DNA from: an uncultured Propionivibrio sp. | Lineage (GTDB): Bacteria > Pseudomonadota > Gammaproteobacteria > Burkholderiales > Rhodocyclaceae | DNA length: 8,538 nucleotides | NCBI GenBank assembly: GCA_938040985.1 | Contig: CALHZD010000002.1 | Span: 1 to 8,538 of the forward strand | Reading direction: 5' to 3' | Part shown: one piece after another, positions 1-5,987 of the stretch | How the letters are laid out: every line of letters starts with the position of its first letter | Numbering within the stretch: the first letter of the stretch is position 1 | Position numbers and translations under genes: made by a program | Notes under the pieces: model-generated | What the model was told of the DNA's origin: nothing | Databases searched by the model: none | The model's input: only the letters and a program-made list of their open reading frames with translations

Positions 1-271
1 TCCGATTTATGTTTTTTGATGCTCTGAGCCCCTTGTGTTTAAAGGGCTTCCTGGCATTTTATGTTTTCTGTGCTGTTTTCGCAGGTTTCCGGGCAGGCAT
101 TCCGACCATCTTACATAGCGGCTCGACGTTGCCAAAAGACAAGGCGACAAGCCGCAGACAGTATAAGCAGTACGGCAAGGCCGGGCCAACACAGCAACGC
201 CGTATTTTGGCAAAGGATGCCACTATAGCTTCTCGGAGATGCCCTGTTTACAAGGATTCCAGAGCGCCTCC
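1..271. other. Non-coding stretch downstream of the signalling operon
   Basis: I find no convincing gene here. Open frames on both strands are short, overlap each other, and have no recognisable motif or ribosome binding site. I checked for tRNA-like cloverleaves and saw none. Bases 119-154 can form an imperfect hairpin: outer arms CGGCT/AGCCG and inner arms GTTGCC/GGCGAC with one G-T wobble. It has no adjacent T-run, so it is not an intrinsic terminator. The stretch probably separates the operon terminator from whatever lies to the left of the window. Confidence 0.5.
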
Positions 272-312
272 AAAAGCAAAAGCCCGGCGAGGCTTGCGGC
301 TTCACCGGGCTT
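272..312 (-). terminator. Rho-independent terminator of the seven-gene operon
   Basis: A perfect 8-bp stem is formed by AAGCCCGG (280-287) and CCGGGCTT (305-312). Read on the minus strand, the hairpin is followed by TTTTGCTTTT, the U-rich tract expected of an intrinsic terminator. It lies about 40 bases after the stop codon of the substrate-binding-protein gene, the last gene of the set. The 17-base loop can form a little further imperfect pairing. No gene on the other strand needs a terminator here, so minus-strand function is the natural reading. Confidence 0.8.
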
Positions 313-353
313 GGCGCCCGCCATAAATATCACGGACGTTGAAAGAGCGTTGC

Positions 354-1100
354 TCAGTCGATTAAGGTATGCATCAGGTCGATCATGAACTCGACGTCTT
401 CCTGCGGCGTCACTTCCCAATGGTCCAGCCCCAAATCTTTGAGGATGGCGGCTTCTTTCGGGTCACTGGCCATTCCGGCCAGCGCAGCTTGCAGTTGCGC
501 GGCGTGGTCTGCGAATTTGGGGCCAGCCAATAGCATGTGTTTAACGACGCTGATCTGGCTGCGTACCAGGGGATGAAGCGAACCGCGCACAATGGCAGAC
601 AGACCGTCATAACCGCGCGCCGGAAAAATACCGACATCCGCCGCGCCGCTCATCAAGGCCTTGGCAATCAGCACATACGTCGGACAAGTCGTTTGCTTCA
701 CGTCGGCAGGCGCGATATCAGCCGGTTCGAGCATAATCATGCCCATCATCAGCACATCAGGATCACCGCTCGACGCTACGGTAATGCCGGGCTTGAGGTC
801 TTCGATGCGTTTGACCGGCGAACTGGCGGATACGGCCACGACTGCTTCATCTGCCAAATCACTGGGATGTGCAATGGCAATGAACTGCTTTTCTCGAACA
901 AGCATGGCAGCGTCGGCCGGATTGGCGTAAATCAGGTCGATTTGATCGGCGGCGATGGCTTCGCGCTGCTTTTCAAAGCTGTCGTAGAGCGCCAAATGAC
1001 AGGGAATATCCAGCTTCTTTTGCAGCCAGGTGTTGAAGATATGCCAGGAAGCGAGTTTGTCGGGACTAAAATCCGGACTGACGGACAGGTTGAATGTCAT
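354..1100 (-). CDS. PhnD-like substrate-binding-fold protein without signal peptide
   Basis: The 248-residue product resembles the periplasmic-binding-protein type 2 fold of phosphate/phosphonate (PhnD-like) receptors. Visible family features are a first strand at residues 3-9, 'DLIYANPADAA' near 55-65, a hinge-like 'ITVASSGDPDV' near 106-116, and 'ADVGIFPARGYDGL' near 154-167. It begins MTFNLSVSPD, with no hydrophobic signal sequence or lipobox, so a cytoplasmic location is inferred. That is unusual for this fold and argues for an intracellular ligand sensor rather than a transport receptor; no ABC permease or ATPase gene lies nearby. The start overlaps the PAS gene's stop (ATGA) and has a strong AGGAGG four bases upstream. 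It is the last gene of the operon, ahead of the terminator. The ligand cannot be told from sequence. Confidence 0.82.
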   Translation of the reverse strand: MTFNLSVSPDFSPDKLASWHIFNTWLQKKLDIPCHLALYDSFEKQREAIAADQIDLIYANPADAAMLVREKQFIAIAHPSDLADEAVVAVSASSPVKRIEDLKPGITVASSGDPDVLMMGMIMLEPADIAPADVKQTTCPTYVLIAKALMSGAADVGIFPARGYDGLSAIVRGSLHPLVRSQISVVKHMLLAGPKFADHAAQLQAALAGMASDPKEAAILKDLGLDHWEVTPQEDVEFMIDLMHTLID

Positions 1101-1585
1101 GACGCCTCCTTCGCCTTGAGATCTGCATATACCGGGATGAGCGATTCAATCTTGGTGCGCGAGGGCTTACGGCGCACCGAGGTATAACCGACAATCTTGC
1201 CGCCGCGGATATTGGGAACAATGACGGCATATACCCAGTAATACCCACCGTCCTTGCGCAGATTCTTGACGTATCCGTGCCATTTGTTTCCCGACTGAAC
1301 CGTCGTCCACAAATCGGCAAAAGCCGCCTTGGGCAGATCCGGATGACGCAGAATGCTGTGCGGCTGACCAATCAGCTCTTCGCGCGTATAGCCGGACATA
1401 TCGACGAACGCTTGATTACATTGCGTGATCATACCCGCCGGGTCAGTACAGGAAACAATCAGTTTTCCTTCCGGAAAATCCGTTTCGATATCAGTGACGA
1501 AAACTTTGCGCTGGCTTCCATCGTAATAGGCCAGCGTATATTCCTTGCCAGAGCCAACGACTTGGCTAGGCTCCATGTCTTTCAT
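1097..1585 (-). CDS. Soluble Aer-type PAS domain protein (probable flavin redox sensor)
   Basis: The 162-residue protein is essentially one PAS domain (about residues 42-140) closely resembling the FAD-binding PAS of the aerotaxis receptor Aer. It carries 'SGYTREELIGQPH' (64-76), 'RHPDLPKAAFADLW' (80-93), 'VKNLRKDGGYYWV' (106-118) and 'GYTSVRRKP' (133-141). N57, R80, H81, D83, W102 and N108 align with residues reported as important for FAD binding in E. coli Aer, so flavin binding is plausible. Unlike Aer, it has no membrane anchor, HAMP or methyl-accepting domain, and no kinase or GGDEF domain, so it must signal through a partner. An extra N-terminal 40 residues precede the PAS. The ATG at 1585 has GAGGA five bases upstream. 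Its stop overlaps the next gene by ATGA, implying coupled translation with the PhnD-like protein. Confidence 0.9.
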   Translation of the reverse strand: MKDMEPSQVVGSGKEYTLAYYDGSQRKVFVTDIETDFPEGKLIVSCTDPAGMITQCNQAFVDMSGYTREELIGQPHSILRHPDLPKAAFADLWTTVQSGNKWHGYVKNLRKDGGYYWVYAVIVPNIRGGKIVGYTSVRRKPSRTKIESLIPVYADLKAKEAS

Positions 1586-1628
1586 GATAGTCCTCGTAAA
1601 ATCATTCGTTCAGAAGCGCACGTCGGGC

Positions 1629-1694
1629 CTGCCGATAAACGGCAGACTCGCCGCACATCCGAAATGAAGATCGGTCATCAATGAGGCTGCCGAT
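1629..1694 (-). repeat. Repeated ATCGGCAG arms with competing hairpins between roadblock and PAS genes
   Basis: The 115-base gap between the roadblock and PAS genes is the longest in the operon. On the minus strand the 8-mer ATCGGCAG occurs twice (1694-1687 and 1636-1629), with the complementary CTGCCG between them (1645-1640). The middle arm can pair with either flank: a tight hairpin with a five-base loop (CTGCCG TTTAT CGGCAG) or a longer loop with the upstream copy. No T-run follows, so it is not an intrinsic terminator. It might act in mRNA processing, differential expression or attenuation; this is inference from pairing alone. Confidence 0.35.
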
Positions 1695-1700
1695 CGGTTT

Positions 1701-2063
1701 TCAGATCATTTTGGCGATACTTTCAGAAGCACGCCTGACATCGAGGAAAATCAGGCCGAGCTTGGCGTTCGGTTTGGCGAGAACGGTAACCACGGCTTCC
1801 TTGCCTGCGCCAGTCAAAATGACGAAACCCTGGCTGCCTTTGATCAGCACCTGTTCAAGGGTTCCGCGCGCCAGTTCCTGCGCGGTGCGATCGCCCAATG
1901 ACAACATGGCGGCACTCATCGCGCCCATGCGGTCCTCGTCGAATCCTTGCGGCATCAGCGAAGCCATCATCAGGCCATCAATGGAAATGATGGCCGAAGC
2001 CTCAATATCGGTGGAGCTGCCATTGAGGTCATTCAGTACGGATTTAAGCATGTCTGCAAGCAT
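1701..2063 (-). CDS. Roadblock/LC7 domain protein, MglB-like
   Basis: The 120-residue protein has the length and pattern of a stand-alone bacterial Roadblock/LC7 protein (COG2018 type). A leading helix (1-15) is followed by 'IEASAIISIDGLMMASLMP' (20-38), a central helix around 'RMGAMSAAMLSLGDRTAQELARG' (45-67), 'EQVLIKGSQGFVILTGAG' (70-87), 'AVVTVLA' (90-96), and a closing 'KLGLIFLDVRRASESIAKMI' (101-120). Proteins of this family dimerise and bind small Ras-like GTPases; MglB is the GTPase-activating partner of MglA in Myxococcus polarity control. The Ras-like GTPase two genes upstream (2739-3299) is the obvious partner. An almost consensus AAGGAGG lies seven bases before the ATG, the strongest ribosome binding site in the operon, suggesting higher expression than its neighbours. 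Cytoplasmic; no membrane segment. Confidence 0.93.
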   Translation of the reverse strand: MLADMLKSVLNDLNGSSTDIEASAIISIDGLMMASLMPQGFDEDRMGAMSAAMLSLGDRTAQELARGTLEQVLIKGSQGFVILTGAGKEAVVTVLAKPNAKLGLIFLDVRRASESIAKMI

Positions 2064-2100
2064 GGATATGCCTCCTTAGGTCAAAATTGAAAAATGCCGG

Positions 2101-2742
2101 TTAACGGCCAAAACGTTGATGCAAAACAAAAGCAAGTTCAACGAGCTGCGGTTGATTGAATGCCGGTGCGCCGGCAATGACAAGGACGAAACGTTCCGGG
2201 CCGACAAAAACAGGCCAGAAGCCGAGCTGTGCATGTCCAGCGGCATCGGTCAGCGCCCAGGCGCTGCCGGGCAGACCTAGATTACGGTTGAGCGCCCCCG
2301 CACGCCGGGCGTGCATGTTCGCCAGGTCGGCAGAAAGCGCCGAGAGTTCCTCAGCGGTTTCATGCGGGAATCCGCTGCTATACAGGTAAAAGCCTTGCGT
2401 ATCGGCGAGCAGGATTTTGCCTTCCCGGCTCAACGGCGGGAGAAGTGCCGGCAAAGTTTCCTGAAAGGGTTCGGAGGGAAATTGATAAGGCTCGTGCGTT
2501 GCCTGAATCCAGCCAAGCGATTGCAGGCGCCAAACGAATTCGCGCGCTTCTTCGATGGAAGTCAGGCCGCTCCATTGGCAGAGATTGCTGTCATTGGCCA
2601 GCGCCTTACCCTGCTGGTCAAGCAAAGCCAGCAAAAAATCACGTAAGCGATTGTTTTCTGGCTCCGAAATCACTTTGAAGGCGCCGGCGGGCGAAGGCAA
2701 AAGATACATGCCTGGAATGAGCCTATGCGATGTATCGTTCAT
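2101..2742 (-). CDS. Conserved-looking protein with a divergent roadblock-like C-terminal half
   Basis: The 213-residue protein has no certain family name. Residues 1-85 are mostly helical and end in a short 'LQSLGWIQAT' strand, compatible with a small winged-helix-like domain. Residues 107-205 follow the strand-helix-strand order of a roadblock domain: 'GKILLADTQGFYLYSSGF' (108-125), a helix with 'AEELSALSADLANMHARRAGAL' (130-151), 'SAWALTDAAGHAQLGFWPVFVG' (160-181), 'RFVLVIAG' (184-191), and a last helix with 'LVELAFVLHQRFGR'. I infer a second, divergent roadblock-like subunit that could pair with the GTPase or with the classical roadblock protein downstream. The start overlaps the GTPase stop by ATGA, with AAGGCGG about eight bases upstream. 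A 37-base gap separates it from the roadblock gene. A structure prediction would settle the fold. Confidence 0.75.
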   Translation of the reverse strand: MNDTSHRLIPGMYLLPSPAGAFKVISEPENNRLRDFLLALLDQQGKALANDSNLCQWSGLTSIEEAREFVWRLQSLGWIQATHEPYQFPSEPFQETLPALLPPLSREGKILLADTQGFYLYSSGFPHETAEELSALSADLANMHARRAGALNRNLGLPGSAWALTDAAGHAQLGFWPVFVGPERFVLVIAGAPAFNQPQLVELAFVLHQRFGR

Positions 2743-3299
2743 GATCTGGCCGCCTTACGCCTTTCAACCATCGGATCAATGGAACATAGCAGGGATTCGA
2801 CAAGTAGAACGATATCCCGCCGTTCACGGGCATCGACCTCAAAGACGGGCACGCCCCGCAAGCCCAGCGAAGCCAGCTCTTGCTGATAATCTTCGGTCGA
2901 AGGACGCGGCCGCAGGTCGCTATGCGTCACGCCAATTACAAGCGCGGTACGCTGGATGAAGTCTTTGAATGCTGAAATAAAAAAGCGCAGATCCCGGACA
3001 GGATTCGGACGGTCGTTATTGACCAGGAGAACCAGGCCAATGCCCCCTTCGATCAGAATGTCCCACATAAAATCGAAGCGTTCCTGTCCCGGTGTGCCAT
3101 ACAGATGAATCGCTGCACTATTAGGCAGGTTAATCCGGCCGTAGTCCATGGCCACCGTAGTTTCCGCCTTCATCGTGCGCGTCATGTCGGTCGCCATGCT
3201 TTCAGTGCGCACGGTCGGTATGTCGCTAATAACGTTGATTGCTGTGGTTTTCCCGGAGCCCACCGGCCCGGTAAAAATAATTTTATGTATCATATTCAT
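2739..3299 (-). CDS. Ras-like small GTPase (COG2229 / MglA-related)
   Basis: The 186-residue protein is a single G domain. The P-loop is GPVGSGKT (11-18). Switch I threonines lie around 42-48, and the G3 motif is GTPGQERF (68-75), with Q72 at the place of the Ras catalytic glutamine. 'GIGLVLLVNN' (87-96) is the central strand. The usual NKxD is replaced by THSD (125-128), a variant I associate with the bacterial predicted GTPases of COG2229 rather than Ras or MglA. G5 appears as 'VDAR' (155-158) instead of SAK. No membrane anchor or lipidation site is seen. It starts with an ATGA overlap on the receiver-like gene, with only a weak GGCGAGA upstream, consistent with coupled translation. Together with the roadblock proteins it probably forms a nucleotide-dependent switch. 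Its effector is unknown. Confidence 0.92.
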   Translation of the reverse strand: MNMIHKIIFTGPVGSGKTTAINVISDIPTVRTESMATDMTRTMKAETTVAMDYGRINLPNSAAIHLYGTPGQERFDFMWDILIEGGIGLVLLVNNDRPNPVRDLRFFISAFKDFIQRTALVIGVTHSDLRPRPSTEDYQQELASLGLRGVPVFEVDARERRDIVLLVESLLCSIDPMVERRKAARS

Positions 3300-4606
3300 G
3301 ATGAAGGTCTCGCCAAATCCGTATACCCGGCTAATTTGCTGAGCAGCATACGGAACAGGCCTTGTTTTTGATGTGTTTCTACAGAGGGTTCACCCGTCGC
3401 TACCGATGGAGCATGTTTTTCCTGAACATCCGCCAGCCCAATTGAATTGCACGCGCTGTAGAGTGCAAAAACATAGCGTTGCGGCACCTCCAGAGATTCG
3501 ACCGTCTGTTCAAGCGAAGTACGGTAACGCGCCCACAGGCCAAGAATCCGCGCCGCATGCGGCGGTGTCTGCAAACGGGTCAGATTAGGCCAGTGCACCA
3601 GGGAAATAGAGGCATTCAGCGACGTGCCTTCCGGTAGGCGTCCACGCGAGGCGCACAGAGCAAAGCGCCAGATTAGACTATCCATGCCGTGCTGCTCGGT
3701 TGTCGACGGTAGTGAAGCAATTTCTTTGTCTGAAACCGGCTCGACACGCAAATCTTTGTAAGCCAAGGGAATACGCCCGGCGGAAAGCAGCTTGGAGAGC
3801 GGCACAACAGCAAAAATGCACCGCTTTGCCGGATCGATGATGAGTGTCTGGAATCCCAACCCCGACATGCGCAAAGGAACGGAGCGTTCCTTTGCCATCG
3901 CCAGTACGCGCTGAACGTGTCCTTGAAGAAAATTGTCGGGACGGTAAAAAACCCCCTCGCGTGCATTCTTGCTTCTCAGATCGACATCGGGCGATGAGCC
4001 AATGTAGAAATCAAATTCCCCGGCACTCAGGCTAGGCGGTGCGGCAATACCTTTAGGCGGTATCGCCTTTTCCGCGCCATTTGGGTTTTTCTCTATTTTT
4101 TTGGACGCCAGTGATACAGGCACCAACGCATTGGCACTCGAAGCGCCAGCGCCAGAAAGGCGTGTCAGTTTCTCTTTCAACACACTTTCACTGGCGACGG
4201 AAAATCTGGCAGGCGCCGTTTTTTCTACAGAGGCAGAGGTCGGTGAAGACACAGCCACAGGCTGTGCAAGGCAGCGATCCGCCAGCTTACGTAAAGCCCC
4301 GGCAAAGGCAGTTACATCAATTGGTTTACGGATGGCGATTCCATTCTCCGGCGCGTGCTTTTCCGGCGTCATCGTCAGCATGATGACTTGATGTTTCGGG
4401 AATTCCGTCAGGTGTTTCTTCAGCAGATCGTCCGCATGATAGCCATCAATGTCGATGATTACGGCGTGCGCTTCAGTCGCATCCTGCGCAATCTGGCACA
4501 GATTAGCCAGATGGCGGTCAAAAAACATCCGCATGGTCTGCCGGCCGCGCTCACTCATACCCAGCGTATAGACCTTGAATGCGCCTTGAGGGATCGAGAT
4601 ATCCAT
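3296..4606 (-). CDS. Degenerate receiver domain protein with linker and unrecognised C-terminal domain
   Basis: The 436-residue protein has three parts. Residues 8-112 resemble a response-regulator receiver: 'AVIIDIDGY' (48-56) gives a candidate phospho-acceptor D52 or D54, 'VIMLTMT' (74-80) supplies T78, and 'IRKPID' (92-97) the conserved Lys-Pro. The acidic pair normally at the end of the first strand is missing ('VYTLGMSE'), so phosphorylation is doubtful. Residues 115-205 are a low-complexity Ala/Ser/Pro/Lys linker. Residues 215-395 form a folded domain with 'DSLIWRFALCASRGRLPEGT' (309-328), 'LVHWPNLTRLQTPPHAARILGLWA' (336-359) and 'QRYVFALYSACNSIGLAD' (376-393), possibly winged-helix-like. 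I do not recognise a named family for it. A GGGAGGAG lies about nine bases before the ATG, and the start shares a base with the preceding stop (TAATG). It may be the adaptor or effector of the GTPase module. Confidence 0.85.
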   Translation of the reverse strand: MDISIPQGAFKVYTLGMSERGRQTMRMFFDRHLANLCQIAQDATEAHAVIIDIDGYHADDLLKKHLTEFPKHQVIMLTMTPEKHAPENGIAIRKPIDVTAFAGALRKLADRCLAQPVAVSSPTSASVEKTAPARFSVASESVLKEKLTRLSGAGASSANALVPVSLASKKIEKNPNGAEKAIPPKGIAAPPSLSAGEFDFYIGSSPDVDLRSKNAREGVFYRPDNFLQGHVQRVLAMAKERSVPLRMSGLGFQTLIIDPAKRCIFAVVPLSKLLSAGRIPLAYKDLRVEPVSDKEIASLPSTTEQHGMDSLIWRFALCASRGRLPEGTSLNASISLVHWPNLTRLQTPPHAARILGLWARYRTSLEQTVESLEVPQRYVFALYSACNSIGLADVQEKHAPSVATGEPSVETHQKQGLFRMLLSKLAGYTDLARPSS

Positions 4607-5073
4607 TATGAAGGACTCCTCCCGGATAGCGCCGACTGTTTGACAACAACGGCTCCTGTGCCGATAAACCCGGCCGTCAGTCGGCTGCGCGGCGCGGGCG
4701 CGGGCGTTTGCGTGAAAAGTCCCTCCTCCAACCGCCTTGACAGAAACACCTGTTGAGCAGGCGACAGGAAAATCAACGATTGGCGTAACAAATTGGTGCG
4801 CAAATCGAGAGCCTCGTTCCCTGTAGCAATGAACAAATCGACCAGCGCACCAAATAACTCCTCCGAATCATCCAGTGCCATTGCAATCAATATCCGCCGT
4901 GTATGACTCAGCAAATCCTTGGGGGCCGATTCAATACGCGCTGCCAAAAAATCAGCCATCTCCCGGTCAGAGCGCTCGAGGCGTAGGCCATAACCGGTAA
5001 GCGGATAAAAAGCCGGCTCGGGGCTACCGATACGGGCGACAGCAACTTCGTCGGCAAAAGACGAATCCGTCAT
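4606..5073 (-). CDS. Hypothetical helical protein, first gene of the GTPase operon
   Basis: I do not recognise this protein. From the ATG at 5073 it has 155 residues. After a short N-terminal part with 'FYPLTGYGLRLERSDREM', it is predominantly helical (about residues 35-118, for example 'LLSHTRRILIAMALDDSEELFGALVDLFIATG'). It ends in a Pro/Ala/Ser-rich tail. There is no signal peptide or transmembrane segment. An in-frame TTG at 5148 would add 25 residues rich in Cys, Tyr and Phe. Neither start has a clear Shine-Dalgarno sequence, and I prefer the ATG because the extension looks non-coding. The stop overlaps the next start (TAATG), tying it to the receiver-like gene. Position and coupling suggest a structural or partner subunit of the GTPase system. 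Confidence 0.75.
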   Translation of the reverse strand: MTDSSFADEVAVARIGSPEPAFYPLTGYGLRLERSDREMADFLAARIESAPKDLLSHTRRILIAMALDDSEELFGALVDLFIATGNEALDLRTNLLRQSLIFLSPAQQVFLSRRLEEGLFTQTPAPAPRSRLTAGFIGTGAVVVKQSALSGRSPS

Positions 5074-5160
5074 AAGAAAACAGCTAATGCATTGATCGAA
5101 GGGATAGACATAGTTTTCTGCAGAACTTTTTGGACGATAACCTTTCAATAAATCAGAATA

Positions 5161-5187
5161 CTATCGCCGATATCTTACAAAATTGTT
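5161..5187 (-). promoter_or_regulatory. Weak candidate FliA (sigma-28)-type promoter for the operon
   Basis: On the minus strand, AACAATTT (5187-5180) and GGCGATAG (5168-5161) are separated by 11 bases. Against the textbook sigma-28 pattern TAAAGTTT-N11-GCCGATAA, this matches 5 of 8 and 6 of 8 positions. It would start transcription about 80 bases before the ATG at 5073. The region is AT-rich and lies ahead of the first gene, so some promoter is expected here. I saw no good sigma-70 pair, only poor hexamers. The match is modest and could be chance. Confidence 0.2.
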
Positions 5188-5540
5188 GATGATATGAGGA
5201 GCACAATATCATTTCTTTTCGGTAAGAACTATGAATTTTTTCACAATGGCTTTTTAATTCTCCACAAAATGCCAAAATATTTTTTTGGAAAAACTCCAAG
5301 GCAAAGGTGCATGCATAATCAGCTTTCTACATAAAGCGGCAATTGGGAGACAAATCGACAGTAACCCCTGTGCGAAATAAACAAACGAGAAAAATAAGAT
5401 CAATGCAGAAAGACGGCATAAAGCGTACCGGAATAAAACGGAAAAAAACTCCAGGATGGAATCGAGCCCGAGGTTCTGAGCAAATTCTGGCCACAGCCCA
5501 GCAGCCTTTGAAAAATCTGCCGAATAAAGCAAGTGGTATA
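5188..5540. other. Low-GC stretch without a convincing gene
   Basis: This stretch is visibly richer in A and T than its neighbours and holds A-runs and T-runs. A 96-residue frame on the minus strand (5544-5254) starts at an ATGA overlap with the stop of the truncated phage gene. It has a hydrophobic middle, but no family resemblance; AT-rich DNA readily yields such frames. A plus-strand frame running into the phage gene is its antisense shadow. The stretch most likely contains the control region of the GTPase operon and the left edge of the prophage scrap. Confidence 0.45.
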
Positions 5541-5954
5541 TCATTTAAGCTGCTGCAAAGCGGATTTGAGCCGGTCGTCACGGTGGAGCTTAAAAAACAT
5601 CGAGCGGCTGCGCGCGGCGATGCTGATTTGTCCCCCAAACTGGTGGATCGGGCCGTACTCCTTGTTGGTGCCGATGCGCGCAAAATCAGCGCCGAACTGC
5701 TCCACAACGCTGTCCCGGAGATGGCCGTGATGGGACAGGATTTGCGGGTTGGCGTCGCGCTTTTTGCCCGGGCGCTTTAAGGGTTTCCATTTGCCCGTCG
5801 GGCCGCGTTGCTCGACAAAGTTGCTGGTCGTCCAGTTTTTTAGCACGCCGGCGATCGCCTCCATTGCCGGCGTCATGTTGCGCGAGACGGCCTGCAGGCG
5901 GTTAAATGCATCAATGACGCTCTTGTCGTCCAGGGTAACGGTAATGGTTGCCAT
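5541..5954 (-). pseudogene. Mu gpG-like phage virion morphogenesis protein, C-terminally truncated
   Basis: The 137-residue frame resembles the phage virion morphogenesis (Mu gpG / tail completion S-like) family. It begins MATITVTLDD and carries 'GPTGKWKPLKRPGKKRD' (51-67), 'ILSHHGHLRDSV' (72-83), 'ARIGTNKEYGPIHQFGGQI' (91-109) and 'SRSMFFKLHRD' (115-125). Family members as I know them run on for another 20-40 residues, typically through an N-F-x-Q segment and a final 'IPARPFL'. Here the similarity stops near residue 125 and a stop follows 'LKSALQQLK'. No later virion gene follows on the left. The start has only a weak AGGA upstream. I read it as a decayed fragment of a Mu-like prophage, perhaps still open but unlikely to be functional. 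Confidence 0.75.
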
Positions 5955-5987
5955 AACGTGGGTTTTTTATCCTATGCTGTGATTACG

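Noticed and set aside
26..49. Hairpin GAGCCC...GGGCTT near the left edge as a terminator
   Set aside because: The stem is only about five pairs with an internal mismatch, and no T-run follows on either strand.
9..326. Plus- and minus-strand frames near the left edge as possible small genes
   Set aside because: They overlap each other and the terminator hairpin, and have no ribosome binding site or conserved motif.
537..1187. A 216-residue plus-strand frame opposite the PhnD-like gene
   Set aside because: It is a shadow of the real minus-strand gene and crosses the PAS/PhnD-like junction; its protein is His/Arg-rich and has no family features.
5074..5148. TTG at 5148 as the start of the first operon gene
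   Set aside because: The 25 added residues are Cys/Tyr/Phe-rich and unlike the rest of the protein, and no Shine-Dalgarno sequence precedes the TTG; the ATG at 5073 is preferred, though it also lacks a clear one.
5254..5544. A 96-residue hydrophobic minus-strand frame starting at an ATGA overlap with the phage gene stop
   Set aside because: The DNA is AT-rich, which alone yields hydrophobic frames. There is no ribosome binding site or family similarity, and the overlap follows from a stop codon that lies at a deletion junction.
5343..5780. A 145-residue plus-strand frame
   Set aside because: Its second half is antisense to the well-supported gpG-like frame and its first half is a Lys/Arg-rich frame in AT-rich DNA without a recognisable motif.
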